The notes under the pieces: model-generated
Seen by the model: the letters and a program-made list of their open reading frames with translations, nothing else
Databases searched by the model: none
What the model was told of the DNA's origin: nothing
Translations under genes and position numbers: made by a program
Assembly: GCA_019671005.1 (NCBI GenBank)
Contig: CM033745.1
Span: 19,768,921 to 19,832,920 of the forward strand
Length of the DNA stretch: 64,000 nucleotides
Reading direction: 5' to 3'
DNA from: Hibiscus mutabilis
Lineage: Eukaryota > Streptophyta > Magnoliopsida > Malvales > Malvaceae
Shown: in pieces, positions 1 through 11,467 of the stretch
Position numbering within the stretch: position 1 is the first letter of the stretch
Layout: every line of letters starts with the position of its first letter

Positions 1-65
1 ATGCATTGCCCTGGCAACTAGCTTGGCATATCCTTCATGCATTGCCCTGGCAACTAGCTCGGCAT
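1..65. repeat. 36-bp-period direct repeat at the left edge
   Basis: A 29-bp sequence at 1-29 recurs at 37-65 with one difference (T to C near its end). The shared core is ATGCATTGCCCTGGCAACTA. A weaker third match (TGCTTTGGCAAGTGA) follows. No coding signal was seen. The rest of 1-278 is unassigned flank and carries no recognisable domain; similarity to the retrotransposon units begins only near 279. Confidence 0.6.
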
Positions 66-278
66 TGCTTTGGCAAGTGATCCTGCACATACACACACAA
101 AGCACACCAAAGCAGCATCTTTTCCACAAAAATTACCAAGTTATGTAATCAAGCTCAACGATGGAAGGAAACATGGATTAATGCATGAATGGCTAACTAT
201 GCAACTAATATGAGCCTAAGTCTAACAATAATATGAGTAAAAAGGGTAAGAAAAATAGTTCTTTTGAACACTTAACAA

Positions 279-2781
279 CACTTTTGGAGTTCGGTCGAGA
301 AAATTATTGGGGTTCATTGTAAGTGAAAGAGGAATTGAGATTGACCCGGATAAAGTCAAAGCAATTCAGGAACTCCCACCACCTCAAACGCAAAAAGAGG
401 TTCGAGGATTCCTTGGAAGGTTAAATTACATTACTCGTTTCATCTCCCAGTTAACAGAGAAATACAGTCCTATATTTAGGCTACCTCGAAAGAATAACCC
501 AGGGACATGGAATGAAGAGTGCCGAGCTACGCTAGAGGAAATCAAGAAGCAGCTGACAAATCCCCCTATTCCAGTACCACCCGTTCCAGAGAAACCCCTG
601 ATTCTATACTTAACTATCCATGAAGATTCGATGGGATGTGTATTAGGACCGCATGACAAGACGAGAAGAAAAGAAAGAAAATCTACTACTCGAGTAAGAA
701 ATTCACAAATTGTGAAACCATATATTCCTCAATCGAGAAATTGTGTTGTGCCTTAGTATGGGTGGCAAAGAGGCTAAGACAGTACATGCTATTCCATACC
801 ACATGGTTAATATCAAAGTTAGATCTTCTGAAGTTCATGATGGAAGCTCCCCCTTTATTAGGAAAAATGGCCCATTGGCAAATGTTACTATTAGAATTCG
901 ACATTCAGTATGTAAGCCAAAAAGCTATAAAGGGGAGTGCGATAGCAGATTCCTTGGCAAGTCGTGCCCGCGAAGACTATGAGGCATTAAACTTCAACTT
1001 CCCAGATGAAGACCTGATGTGTATTTTGACTGAAGAAAATGATGACTCAGAAGAATCTTGGATAATGAATTTTGACGGTGCTGCAAACGCTTTAGGACGA
1101 GGTATTGGGGCAATCTTGGTTTTGCCAGAAGGAAACCATTACTCATTCACAAGCAGACTGGAATTTTTCTGCACCAACAACATGGCTGAATACGAGGCTT
1201 GTATACTCGGTCTACGAGCAGCCATTGAAAAGAAAATTAAAATCTTAAGAGTCTTTGGTGATTCAACACTAGTCATCTATCAGATTCGAACAGAGTGGGA
1301 AATAAAAGACACAAAATTGGTGAAGCATCACCAACTGGTTCTTCAACTGATTAAAGAATTTGACAAGATTACCTTCAAATATCTCCCGGGAGAAGATAAT
1401 CAAATGGCTGATGCCCTTGCTACTCTAGCAGTCATGTTTAAAGCGAGTGAAGGCACGAAGATGATGGCTATTAAAATGTAACTTTTTGATTCCCTAGTCT
1501 ATTGTTGAAACTTAGAGGAAGAAAAAGACGGCCTTCCATAGTATCATGACATCTTGCGGTATATCAAGACCCAAAACATCCCCCCACAAGCAACTAAGAA
1601 TGATAGGAAGACAATTAGAAGGTTTACTGCAGGATATGTCCTCGATAGCGAAATTCTATATAAAAAGTGTCGGGATCAGGTGCTGTTAAGGTGTGTGGAT
1701 GCCAAAGAAGGTCAAACAATACTAGAGGAAGTTCACGAAGGAGTTTGTGGAACTCATCCAAGCGGCTTCACCATGGCTAGACGGATCATGCGATTTGGTT
1801 ATTATTGGTCCACTATGGAGACAGACTGCATCAATTATGCCTGCAAGTGCCATAAGTGTCAAGTCTATGCAGATAAAATTCATACACCACCTCTTTCACT
1901 TCATGTTATGACGGCTCTATAGCCATTTTCAATGTGGGGATTAGACGTAATCGGGCAAATCTACCCGAAGGCATCGAATGGGCTTAGATTCATCTTAGTG
2001 GCTATCAACTACTTTACCAAATGGGTAGAAGCTGCATTTTATGCAAATGTCACAAGGTCTGTTGTCTGTAAATTCTTAAAAAAAGGAAATTATCTGTCCT
2101 ATGGCCTACCTGAAAGGATTATTACCGACAATGCCTCAAATTTAAACAATAAGATGATGGATGGGGTTTGTGAGCAGTTTCAAATCAAGCATCACAATTC
2201 AGTGACCTATCACCCGAAAATGAATGGAGCTGTAGAGGCTGCAAATAAGAATATCAAGAAGATAGTGGCAAAAATGGCTGACACTTACACTGATTGGCAT
2301 GAGAAGCTGTCTTTCGCATTATATGCCTATAGAACTGCTATACGAACCTCTATTGAGGCAACTCCATTCTCTTTGGTATATGAGATAGAGGCTGTGTTAC
2401 CAATTGAAGTTGAAATACCATCTTTCCGTGTCTTAAAAGAGACAGGATTAGAAGAGGCCGAATGGGTTCAAGCGAGATACGATCAGCTGAACCTCATCGA
2501 TGAGAAGAGACTAAAAGCAATCTGTCATGGTCAAATGTACCAGAAAAGGATGATACGGGCATATGACAAGAAAGTCCACCCACGAAAGTTCCGAGAAGGG
2601 GATTTGGTATTAAAGAAGATATTACCAATCCAAAAAGATTCTCGAGAAAATGGGCACCTAATTGGGAATGACCCTATGTTGTGTCAAAAGCCTTTGACGG
2701 AGGGGCATTGATTCTGGTGAAATGGATGGAGATGAGCTCAAGAATCCAGTAAACTCTGATTCAGTCAAGAAGTACTATACA
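279..2781 (+). pseudogene. Unit 0 pol remnant: RT end, RNase H, aRNH, integrase
   Basis: This is the 3' half of an Ogre/Tat-type Ty3/gypsy polyprotein that would copy element RNA and integrate the cDNA. Similarity to sibling units starts abruptly near 279, in the RT region just before the conserved stretch ending GFLGRLNYI, so the 5' half is missing. After the RT-linked RNase H comes a second, archaeal-type RNase H. Its four acidic residues are present: NFDGA near 1074, AEYEA near 1188, GDS near 1258 and MADALA near 1405. The integrase has an HHCC-like finger near 1730-1860 (ending CHKC), then D in WGLDV near 1942, D in TDNAS near 2126 and E in GAVEAA near 2235. Breaks: a frameshift near 680, stops at 1479, 1506 and 1920, and a frameshift near 2640 that destroys the C-terminal GPY module. 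The double RNase H is a known mark of the Tat clade. It is a dead remnant. Confidence 0.88.
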
Positions 2782-3189
2782 TGAAGAGAAACAAGAAAAA
2801 AAGAAAAAAAGAAAAAAAAAGAAAAAAAATAAACTTAAAGTGAAAACCCGCAAAGGGCGCTTTAGGTCAAAGAAAAAAGAAAAAAAGAAGAAAAAAAAGA
2901 ACTTAAAGTGAAAACCCGCAAAGGGCGCTTTAGGTTAAACAAAAAGAAAGAAAAAGAAGGGTTCAAGATGAAAACTCGCAAAGGGCATCTTGAAACCAAA
3001 GGAGGATTCGAGTTGAAAACCCGCAATAGGCGGCTCAAAATTTTGCAATCAAGTTGGCAACAAAAGAATCCCATATATACTCGACATTGAAAGAAGTTCA
3101 TACCTTCATACGTCTTTACAGTAGAAGAAATCTTCTTCACAAGGACAGCACTCAGGGTCGTCTCCAGGAGGTTCAGGCCTTTGATATCT
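2782..3189 (+). other. Unit 0 proximal 3' region with stem-loops (CCCGCAAAGGG core)
   Basis: Just after the pol stop lies an A-rich stretch with four copies of a core close to GAAAACCCGCAAAGGGC. Each core sits inside an outer stem: CTTAAAGTG with CGCTTTAGG (first pair 2834-2866, second near 2909-2936), TTCAAGATG with CATCTTGAA (near 2962-2994), and TTCGAGTTG with CGGCTCAAA (near 3007-3040). The outer stems differ but still pair. Short reading frames here are chance products of A-rich sequence. The tract ends at the NA-1 target site. Confidence 0.7.
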
Positions 3190-3194
3190 GGTAC
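3190..3194. other. Target-site duplication GGTAC, left copy
   Basis: GGTAC directly precedes the TGTAGC end of NA-1 and recurs directly after its other end at 16089-16093. The same place in unit 3 (57543-57547) reads through with one GGTAC and no insert. That gives both the 5-bp duplication expected of LTR retrotransposon integration and a related empty site. Confidence 0.92.
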
Positions 3195-5367
3195 TGTAGC
3201 GATGTCACTTTCACGCTAAAAAATCGAGGTTTCGAAGTGTTTTGAGGTGTTTGTGGTATTTTGGGTATTAAAATGTTTATTCCATGGGGTTTTTAGAAAA
3301 ATCGTATTTTATTTTTAAAAATATAGTCGCCACCAGCCACCTAGGTAGGCCGGACACCATAAAACCAGAGATTTGAAAACTTGTTGGGTTCGAGAGTCGG
3401 TTACGGATGAGGAAAGATTAGCACCCCCACACCGCCCAAAATTGGTATTTTAATAATTAACGCTTTATTAATATTAGACGTTCCAAATTAAAGTGACGAT
3501 TAAATTAAAATTTGGTTATAAGTGCGAGTAGATTTTAAAGGTCCCATTATCCGAGAGTAAACGCCCAACCACCATCACTACACCTGATACTGGCCCCGTT
3601 TACGCTTGGATAAAAGGGCACCGCATTGACAATATTATATCCGAAATGCAACTTAAAACCTTTATAAACAAATATTTACAAAGACAAGGAACTAAAAACA
3701 TAAATATAATAATATTCAAATGCAAAATGCATGAACAAGAATAATGCAACATGACAGATCACGATAATAAAAACATGGCATGAATAAAAAACATACTTTC
3801 AATACTAAATTAATTAATCCTAACATGCTTGAACACATTAAAATTACAAATGCAACAAATGCATGACATGCATGAAATATGATACTAAACTAACGAATCA
3901 AAACCAAAATAACAAACATATACTTAATGCTAAACGCATGACATAATTTACATACATAAAATAAAAATAAAAAACATGGCATTACATGCGACCACAAGGA
4001 ACATACTAACATGTAACCTAAAAACAAAATGAACATACGATACATACTAAAACATGCCATCTACAAATAAGCAAAACAAACACCAAACAAACATGTAAAA
4101 TATGCACGAACGAATGAATATATGAAAGCAAAATACCATAAACTAAACACATGTTACAAAAAAACATGGAAACATGAAATTTATAAATAAATAATAAAAA
4201 AACACATAGAAATTCTAATGAATAATGCAAACATACTATATAAAACAAACGTGTGTACAACAATACCAAATAAATCAAAACACCAAGCATAAAATAACAC
4301 AATTTGAAAGGCATAAATAAACATAAAAACACACATGAATATAATGATTTAAGTATAAAGACGGACCGAAATGAGATAAAATAAGACAAGGTGACAGAAA
4401 TTAAATAAATAAAAGATGCATTCAATGACTTAATCGAGAACTGGATGAAATATATAGGGACCAGACATGTAAATAGCCCAAGGGGCAAGCTTGAACTAGA
4501 AATTTCAAAAATGCGGGATGGTCAATGGGGTAATTAAACAATTTGAAATCTGAATTCGGTTCAATTGGTGGCCAGATTAAAAGATTTTGAAAAGCTATAG
4601 GGACCAGACTTGCAAATTACCCAAGGGGCGAGACAGAGCTGAAAATTTCAAACTCAAGGGATGATTTGTGAAGCAATTGGACCATTTTACCAAAATTAAA
4701 ATTCTATAAAACGCCTAATCAGGCCAAAAATCAACCCTTTAGCATTTTTTAAACCTTTAGGATAAACACCCCACTCTCCCGTATCCTCTTTCAAACCCGA
4801 AGCCTAGAACCTTTTGAAAATCACCCCGGCCGCCGTGCTCATATGATCTTCGGCGAGATTTAGTCGTACGACGATCTCGAGCCATCCTGGACGGAGGCTC
4901 TTGGCCACCACCCAAAAAGAAACCACCTTTAAAACTCCTACACCCCTTTTTAAAACCAAAAAAAAACCTTGCTATTTTTAAATGGTAACAAAAAACAAAT
5001 TGGCTCCCCACCATGGTTCATCACCCGTGGTAAAAACCCCTTTCTCTCTTTGTTGTCTTGTTTTTTAGTTATTATCATGCATGCATGAAGAAGAGGGGAA
5101 GGAAAGAAAGGGATTACCCCCAAAAAAATTGAAAGCTTTTTTTTTAATTTTCAAAACTGATAACTTTACAGATTACTTGTTTGATACATATATCTCATTT
5201 TTGGTTGGTAGAAACAAAAATAAAATACATTTTTGCTTGATTTGGTACTGACAAAGTACATTTTTGTGTTTTTTCTCTGTCTTCGCACGTTCGATTTGGT
5301 GCGGTGGTTGGTACGACCAACATGGGGAGAGTCATGGTGGTGGTGTTCCCTGCCAGACGTGTTCTCG

Positions 5368-5395
5368 GCCGTTGGATCAGATTTGATCCAACGGC
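5368..5395. repeat. Palindrome GCCGTTGGATCA/TGATCCAACGGC in the NA-1 LTR
   Basis: Arms of 12 bp (5368-5379 and 5384-5395) around a 4-nt centre. A second, nearly perfect palindrome with 13-bp arms and a 1-nt centre lies at 5573-5599. The partner LTR has the matching sites near 15292-15319 (degraded) and 15497-15523 (intact). Such CCGTTGGATC inverted repeats are common in plant intergenic DNA; a regulatory role is not shown. Confidence 0.65.
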
Positions 5396-5632
5396 TGAGA
5401 TGGCTTGAGGAATGGACGGTTCAGATGCGCTCTTGGTTTGCACAAGATGAAGCCACATGGTATGCGGTAGTTGAGGAGCCCAATGTGTGAGATGCACGCA
5501 TGCGTGGGAGGTTGAAAGGTCCACGCGTGAACTACACGCGGCAGCTGAGGGGTTCTCTTCTTTCTATCGTGACCGTTGGATCAAAATTTGATCCAACGGC
5601 CTAAATGCGGCTGCGCACAAGAGAGTGAGGGG

Positions 5633-5677
5633 TTAGGGTTAATCATCTGATATGGATTAGGGTTTTCTTAGGGTTTT
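5633..5677 (-). promoter_or_regulatory. Telo-box cluster (AAACCCTAA) in the NA-1 3' LTR
   Basis: On the minus strand, which is the sense strand of NA-1, AAACCCTAA occurs at 5677-5669 and 5666-5658, and AACCCTAA at 5640-5633. The other LTR keeps all three (15557-15600). Telo-boxes are known promoter elements in many plant genes. A role in the LTR promoter is inferred from position alone. Confidence 0.45.
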
Positions 5678-6146
5678 AGGTTTGGGCCGATCATGCCTTG
5701 TAACATATTTTGGGTCTGCAATACATATTGGACCAGACTGTTATAAAATATTTGGGTTTTATGTTTTGGATTTTATTTTACATTAGTCCAATAATATTAA
5801 CAATAATAATAATACGATAGTACATACATACGTACACATGCACACTCACATACGTGTAACATACGAATACACATGCAAACATTAATTAATGTAATATACT
5901 AGCATACATGCATATATAATCATACACGTAATGTACACATACAAACAATGTATACATAAAATATAAACACGTATAACAAAAATATACTATAATAAATATT
6001 AACACATACATAATATGTATAATATGCATGCACTTACACGTATCACACATATTTTACACACACATTAATCACATAAAATATGCATACATACATTAATTAT
6101 TAAACTAACACAATACTTATACACCGGATAAAAATGAGTGATTACA

Positions 6147-6160
6147 GTTGCCCCTCTTTA
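6147..6160 (-). other. NA-1 polypurine tract
   Basis: On minus the sequence TAAAGAGGGGCAAC ends immediately before the 3' LTR start TGTAATC. This is where a plus-strand primer is expected in an LTR retrotransposon. It matches in style the AAAGAAGGGGCAGCTGT tract of the Ogre-like units. Confidence 0.85.
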
Positions 6161-6299
6161 CTTGTTCTTGTGGAACGAGAACAAAGCAAAGACCATAAGC
6201 ACTCATTTTATCCGACTTCCCTGTCTATAGCTTCAGAATCACGTGTTCTTCTAGAACTCTCCATTTTTCCTTAGTCGAAACCTTGAGCGGTATGTATCT

Positions 6300-7600
6300 A
6301 AATTTAGAAGTCTTGATCTTAAGGAAGACGATCCTTACGAAAGGATTAAACTAAGAAGTTGGTTTTAAGAAAAATATCCTTATAGAATGAAAAATTAATT
6401 TTTAGAAAAATATCCTTAAGAAAGGGTTAAATTAAGAAATTTGATTTTAAGAAAAACATCCTTATGGAAAGATAAATTAAGGAATTAATTTTTAGAAAAT
6501 ATCCTTAAGAAAAGATTAAATTAAGAAATTTGATTTTAAGAAAAATATCCTTATGGAAAGATAAATTAAGGAATTAATTTTTTAAGAAAAATATCCTTAA
6601 GAAAGAATTGATTTTGATTTTAAGAAAAGCCGTCTAGACATCACGAGGAATCCAACAAAGGTGACTGCTTGAAAATTTAGTGACATTTTTCTCCGATCAA
6701 TCTTTCTTCTTTTTCCTTCTTTCTTTCTTTCTTTCTTTCTTTCTTCTCCTTCCTCTTTTTTGTTCTCTTTCTCTTTCTCTTTTTCCTCTTTTTTTTTTCT
6801 TTTCTTTCATTTTTTCTTCTTCTTTTTCTTTCTTTTTTGTTTCTTTTGTTTTCTCTCTCTCTTTTTCTTTTTTCTTTTTTTCCTTTTTGTTGGTTTTTCT
6901 TCTTCTTTCTGGGGTAAAATCCTTATGCAAGGATCCGACTAAAGAAGTCGATCTAAAAAATAGCATCCTTATGCAAGGATCCAATTAAAGAAGTTGATTT
7001 AAAAAAAAAAACATCCTTATGCAAGGATCCAATTAAAGAAGTTGATTTTAAGAAAAGCATCCTTGTGAAATGATCCAACTAAAGAAGTTGTTTTAAGAAA
7101 AGCATCCTTATGAAAGGATCCAACTAAAGAAGTTGGTTTTAAGAAAAGCATCCTTATGAAGTTGGTTTTAAGAAAAGCATCCTTATGCAAGGATCCAACT
7201 AAAGAAGTTGGTTTTAAGAAAAACATCCTTATGCAAGGATCCAACTAAAGAAGTTGATTTTAAGAAAAACATCCTTATGCAAGGATCCAACTAAAGAAGT
7301 TGATTTTAAGAAAATTATCCTTATGAAAGGATCCAGCTAAAGAAGTTGGTTTTAAGAAAAGTATCCTATGCAAGGATCCAACTAAAGAAGTTGGTTTTAA
7401 GAAAACCATCCTTATGCAAGGATCCAACTAAATAAGTTAGTTTTAAGAAAAGTGTCCTTATGAAAGGATCCAACTAAATAAGTTGGTTTTAAGAAAAGTA
7501 TCCTTATGCAAGGATCCAACTAAAGAAGTTGGTTTTAAGAAAAGTATCCTTATGAAAGGATCCAACTATAGAAGTTGATTTTAAGGACGTCATTAAAAAT
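6300..7600 (-). repeat. 46-bp minisatellite with two hairpins per unit
   Basis: About 14 copies of a 46-bp unit run from roughly 6915 to 7585, with older, more diverged copies at 6310-6640. Each unit contains ATCCTT-ATGC-AAGGAT and, next to it, CCAACT-AAAGA-AGTTGG, so two potential hairpins per repeat. One copy near 7150 has lost the first hairpin's 3' arm. The array lies in the 3' non-coding part of NA-1. Tandem repeats in this position are known in Ogre/Tat-type elements. Confidence 0.88.
6698..6905 (-). repeat. Long polypyrimidine tract (purine-rich in NA-1 sense)
   Basis: About 200 bp composed nearly only of T and C on +, hence A/G-rich in the sense of NA-1. A similar tract at 7690-7838 flanks the other side of the minisatellite. 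The sequences just before both tracts are alike (GTCTAGA then a GACATTTT-containing stretch), so the tracts belong to a duplicated module. Translated frames here are low-complexity artefacts. Confidence 0.8.
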
Positions 7601-7689
7601 TTTGGTTTTTAAGAAAAACCTTAAGTGATACCTTGGTTTTGTCTGTCTAGAAATTCGTCAGAGTGGCAGCTTAAAAATGTTGACATTTT

Positions 7690-7838
7690 CTCTGGTCAAC
7701 CGATCTCCTTTCTTTTCTCTTTTTTCCTTTTTTCTTCTTTCTCTTTCTTTCTTTTTTCTTTTATTTTCTCTCTTTCTTTCTTTTTTCTTTTTTCTTTTTC
7801 TCTCTTTTCTTTTCTTTTTTTCTTTTTGTTTTTTTAGG
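7690..7838 (-). repeat. Second polypyrimidine tract
   Basis: A T/C-only stretch of about 150 bp. It follows a sequence related to that before the 6698-6905 tract and so marks the second copy of the module that brackets the hairpin minisatellite. No protein-coding value. Confidence 0.78.
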
Positions 7839-9817
7839 GAAAGCGACACTCAAGCGCGTCTTCTGGATCGATACAAAGGTGCATGAAGTCTTTGTTAGAG
7901 TCATCTTCTTGGAAACTATCTATATGTCTTCATGTATGAAAACTAAGGATGATGCATGAGCATACCTTATGATGTAAAGATGTATATGTTCATGTAAAAT
8001 GCTATTCTCATGATTGTTGGGGATGCAAAGGTGCAACCTATTAATGTAGACTTATAATAATGTAATGATGTATAAATCCCTGTCACAATCTTCTCGGACA
8101 TCTTAATACTCAAGTCACCACTTGCTGGTTAGGTAGACTTCGTCATATGACTACAATCATTAATCATTCTGATGCTCTAGCAGCTTTCGCCCCCAAAACT
8201 TTGTGCTCATTCCTTGTTCACCCTTTCAGGTCAAGTGACCTCGTTCAACATCATCTCTTTACTCAAGAAAGTCTTTGGTCTTCTTTATTAATCCAAATCT
8301 TTCGAACCATCTGACATCTCAGGTCTATTCTGCCTTGGATTCTTACAACTATCTCTGTTGTTTCACGGACAATGGTGCCCCACTAATCCTGGACTCGAAC
8401 TCTTTCTTGTCTTTGACCCATCATGCAGAGTCTCTCTCTGTCTCAACATCAGGGTGAGCTAAAATGCCCCAACTCCCCCAAACCCATCTCTGAGTTCAAT
8501 ATCTGTCTTTGAACTTAAATAAAGTACTCTAATGGGGAACCGAATCTATGTCTCTAGGCTTTAAATCTTTTTTTAAAAAAAGTAAAGAGGCCAACTGCCC
8601 GTGTATTCTTTGAATTTTGAAATGAACGGCAAAATTTTGGAACAATACAAACACTTTTTTTGGCTAATGCTTGATCAGAAAATCTCGAGAGCCGTAGTGA
8701 TACATCAAATCGTATACCCTGAGTATCAAGTGCAAATATGACATTGAGACAACTTACCGGCGATTGCCCCCAAGCGTTCCTGCATATTGGGGGCCTCAAA
8801 AGCTGAATTGTTATCTGAAAATGTAAAATACATTTCGAGTTATTTTGGTCTCTTTCTCTCTCTTTTCTTTTTTTTACTGGGTTGGACCCTATCAGATCAT
8901 CATAATTTTTTGGCTTATTTTCTTTTTTCTTGGGGAATTCAAATCATCACATTCTTTTGGCTCGAGAATACTGATGGAGCAAACAACAATACCCCGAGTT
9001 ACTCAGCATTGTCATGAGACGAAAATATTACCATCACTCATGAAGCGATTTTCTTCTCTCTTTTTTCTTCTTATTTTCTTTTATTTTTATTTTTTTGCTC
9101 TTCTTTTTCTTTGTTAGATGGTACATTGCCATCTTATCGCTTCATAGGAGTGCCCCAAAGTTGCCACACTCTTATCCGAGCAAACCTATTACCAGGTTTT
9201 GAGTATGCCTATTACCAGGCTTCGAACATTGAAGTGCTTTTTCTTAGGATTTCTTCTCTCACTCATTTTAAACGTGGGAGATGCTTATTGTTTTTTATTC
9301 CACGTACAGTAAATTATGCTTAAGTGAGGTCATTAACAATTAACCAAAAAATAACTCGGAAGGTAATTACAAATTCGTCTTCTCCGTAGCCTTTGATTTC
9401 CAGTAGATGCAAGTTTCTCAAAACCAATCACCTAAGTTAAAATAATGTCCCACATGCAATTGATATACAAGGACACAATAGCCGGATACATGTATTTTCT
9501 GTGTAAAAATATGAGTATGCACATGAAAAACAAAAACTAACCCTTATCGATGAGTGAAATGAATAAATGAATGAAAATCGTTCGCTAGATGTGCACAAAA
9601 ATGATATGCGAATAGAAATATCATTTCACCAGATATACTCCCCTACAAAATTTCTTTAATACTTTTTCGGGCCTAAAATAGTAAAGCTGACTTCGTATTA
9701 CTTTTGAAAAGAAAGAGAGAAAACATGAAATGTAGTTAAACACCTAACTAGGAAGTCAACACATCCCCAAAATTCATATATGTCACTGTCCTTAAAACTT
9801 CAAATGACCAGCTTCGA
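7839..9817 (-). other. NA-1 non-coding interval between gag and the minisatellite
   Basis: Nearly 2 kb where pol would be expected. No RT, RNase H or integrase motif was found in any frame. Visible elements: a perfect hairpin GCCCCCAA/TTGGGGGC at 8766-8794, T-rich runs near 8850-8940 and 9055-9115, and a short direct repeat (TATTACCAGG) near 9187-9220. An 81-codon open frame on minus at 8554-8799 has no recognisable family. I see no supported gene here. Confidence 0.6.
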
Positions 9818-11171
9818 TCAGACTTTGGACCTTATTTTATGAGCTCCACAATTTTCCGTTGTGTGGCCCGTACTCCCCAAATGGTAATCACATACCGCAT
9901 TGACATCATACCCCGCCGGATATGGAGGATTTTTTGGCTTGGACTGGACAGGGGTTAGCAGCTTCTTTTCGATAAGAATCGAAAGCAACTCAGTGTACGT
10001 CATAGGAACAGGATGAAGTACCTTTCAGGTTTCACGTATCGTGAAGACTGATTACGAGGATGACCCTAGGGCTGACTGATTGGACTAGCACTCATCATGT
10101 GAACATGAGAATCTTCTTCCTTTTGAGGAACTGTACTGTCTTCTTCCTTTTGAGGAACTGTGCTATAGGGATCTATTATCTTTCCCTTCTTAACTGAATC
10201 TTCAATACGCTCTCCAACCATGACTAAGTTTGCAAATACGGCGACATGGTGGCTTACCAAACGATCATACAACACTCCCTTTAGAGTATCCACAATCATG
10301 GGAGTAATTTCACTTTCTTGAATCAGGGGTCGAACCTGAGATGCCACGTCTTGCCATCGTTGAGCATACTGACGGAAACTCTCATCAGGCTTCTGCCTTA
10401 AACCTTGTAGCAAGAATCAATTTGAGGCCATATCTGTTATATGCTTGTACTGTTCTGTGAAGGCTTTTGAAAGATCCTTCTAGGACTTGATATCTACCCG
10501 GATTAATTGATTGTACCACCGGATAGCTGCCCTAGTCAGACTATCTTGGAAGCAATGGATTAAGAGCTTTTAATCTTTTGCAAAGGCAGACATCTTCCGG
10601 CAATACATGGTAATATGCGCGAAAGGACGCAAAGTTCTATCATACTTATCGAAATCAGGGGTTTTGAACTTCGGTGGGAAAACAAGGTTAGATACTAGGC
10701 TCAGATCGTTGGCATCATTCCTTGGTTCCTCTACAGTCTGCATGGCTTTGACTTTTTCCTCCATAAGATGAAATCTTTCTTCACATTTCTTTTCCATTTC
10801 ATTTCTAATTTTCTCGACCAATTCCAGATCCAGCACCTCTTCTTCGTAGAATGCCTCTGTATTCATGGGTTGGTTTTCAGGTGCCTCTACTTGGAGGCTA
10901 GCAGATTCCCAACAGGGTCAATGTATACTCTTTTGGCCGGATTTGGCGTCGTCGGTTGAACCTTGTTGTGAGATGAGATACCTTCTGGCTCCTAGGTGAC
11001 TTCGTCTTTAAACTTTTCTTTCCCCAGGCTTTTTGCTAGCAATGCAGTTATGTCGGACACTATTGTAGCTTGCGATTGAGCGATCTGATCGCTGAGACTC
11101 TTCTTGGCTTCATCAAAATGCACTTCCAAATCTTTCTACCCCTTTTCTAGACTGACTACTCTATCTTCCAT
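9818..11171 (-). pseudogene. NA-1 gag remnant
   Basis: A degenerate capsid protein gene in the Tat-clade style. The ATG at 11171 opens a region matching the N-terminus of the Ogre-like gag, then a charged coiled-coil stretch. The conserved block PKFKTPDFDKYD lies near 10680-10640 and SFRQYAQRWQDV near 10380-10340. It ends with a zinc-knuckle-like CDYHLGSTGHTTENC near 9890-9845, followed by a stop. Several stops interrupt the frame (for example near 11140, 10980, 10888, 10570 and 10485). A 27-nt in-frame duplication (TVPQKEEDS twice) lies near 10112-10165. Unlike the Ogre-like gag there is only one zinc knuckle and no protease follows. The gag would let the RNA enter particles while enzymes came from elsewhere (inference). 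Confidence 0.85.
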
Positions 11172-11467
11172 CAGCTTGCTTTGGAACCGAGTAAAGTATG
11201 GATGCAGAATAGTTGCGCTTATCTTCTAGTTCCACTGCCACAATATGTACACTATCAATATTATTGCGAAGACTGATGAATGCATGTAATGTAAAATGCA
11301 AATGACATGATGTAATGCATGAATGTATGCAAATAAAAGTACTGGTTCCACTGGTAATCACCCTTTCGAACTACTTTCATGGGAACTAAAGGATCCAGAT
11401 TACAAAAGGGTTTATATTACAAAATGGGTCCCTATTACAAAAAGAGTCCTAATTACAACATAGACTC

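Larger units (their letters stand above)
3195..6146 (-). repeat. NA-1 3' LTR
   Basis: A direct repeat of 13063-16088 with TG...CA ends (TGTAGC at 3195, ATTACA at 6146 on +). It is bounded by the target duplication on one side and by the polypurine tract on the other. Compared with its partner it lacks about 60 bp near 4343 and has a shorter AAT microsatellite near 5803. Long runs without stops around 4018-4488 are AT-rich and look non-coding. It holds two CCGTTGGATC palindromes and a cluster of telo-box motifs, listed separately. Confidence 0.93.

Noticed and set aside
4018..4488. 156-codon frame on minus in the NA-1 LTR, partly repeated at 13900-14175
   Set aside because: AT-rich hydrophobic translation inside an LTR; the other LTR copy has shifted and split frames, so it is not a conserved protein.
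6680..6988. Long Ser/Phe- or Lys/Glu-rich frames on both strands
   Set aside because: They come from T/C-only tracts and would be low-complexity translation artefacts; there is no conserved start or homologous frame elsewhere.
8554..8799. 81-codon frame on minus in NA-1 as a pol or accessory gene
   Set aside because: No recognisable motif, no second copy in the window to test conservation, and neighbouring sequence is full of stops.
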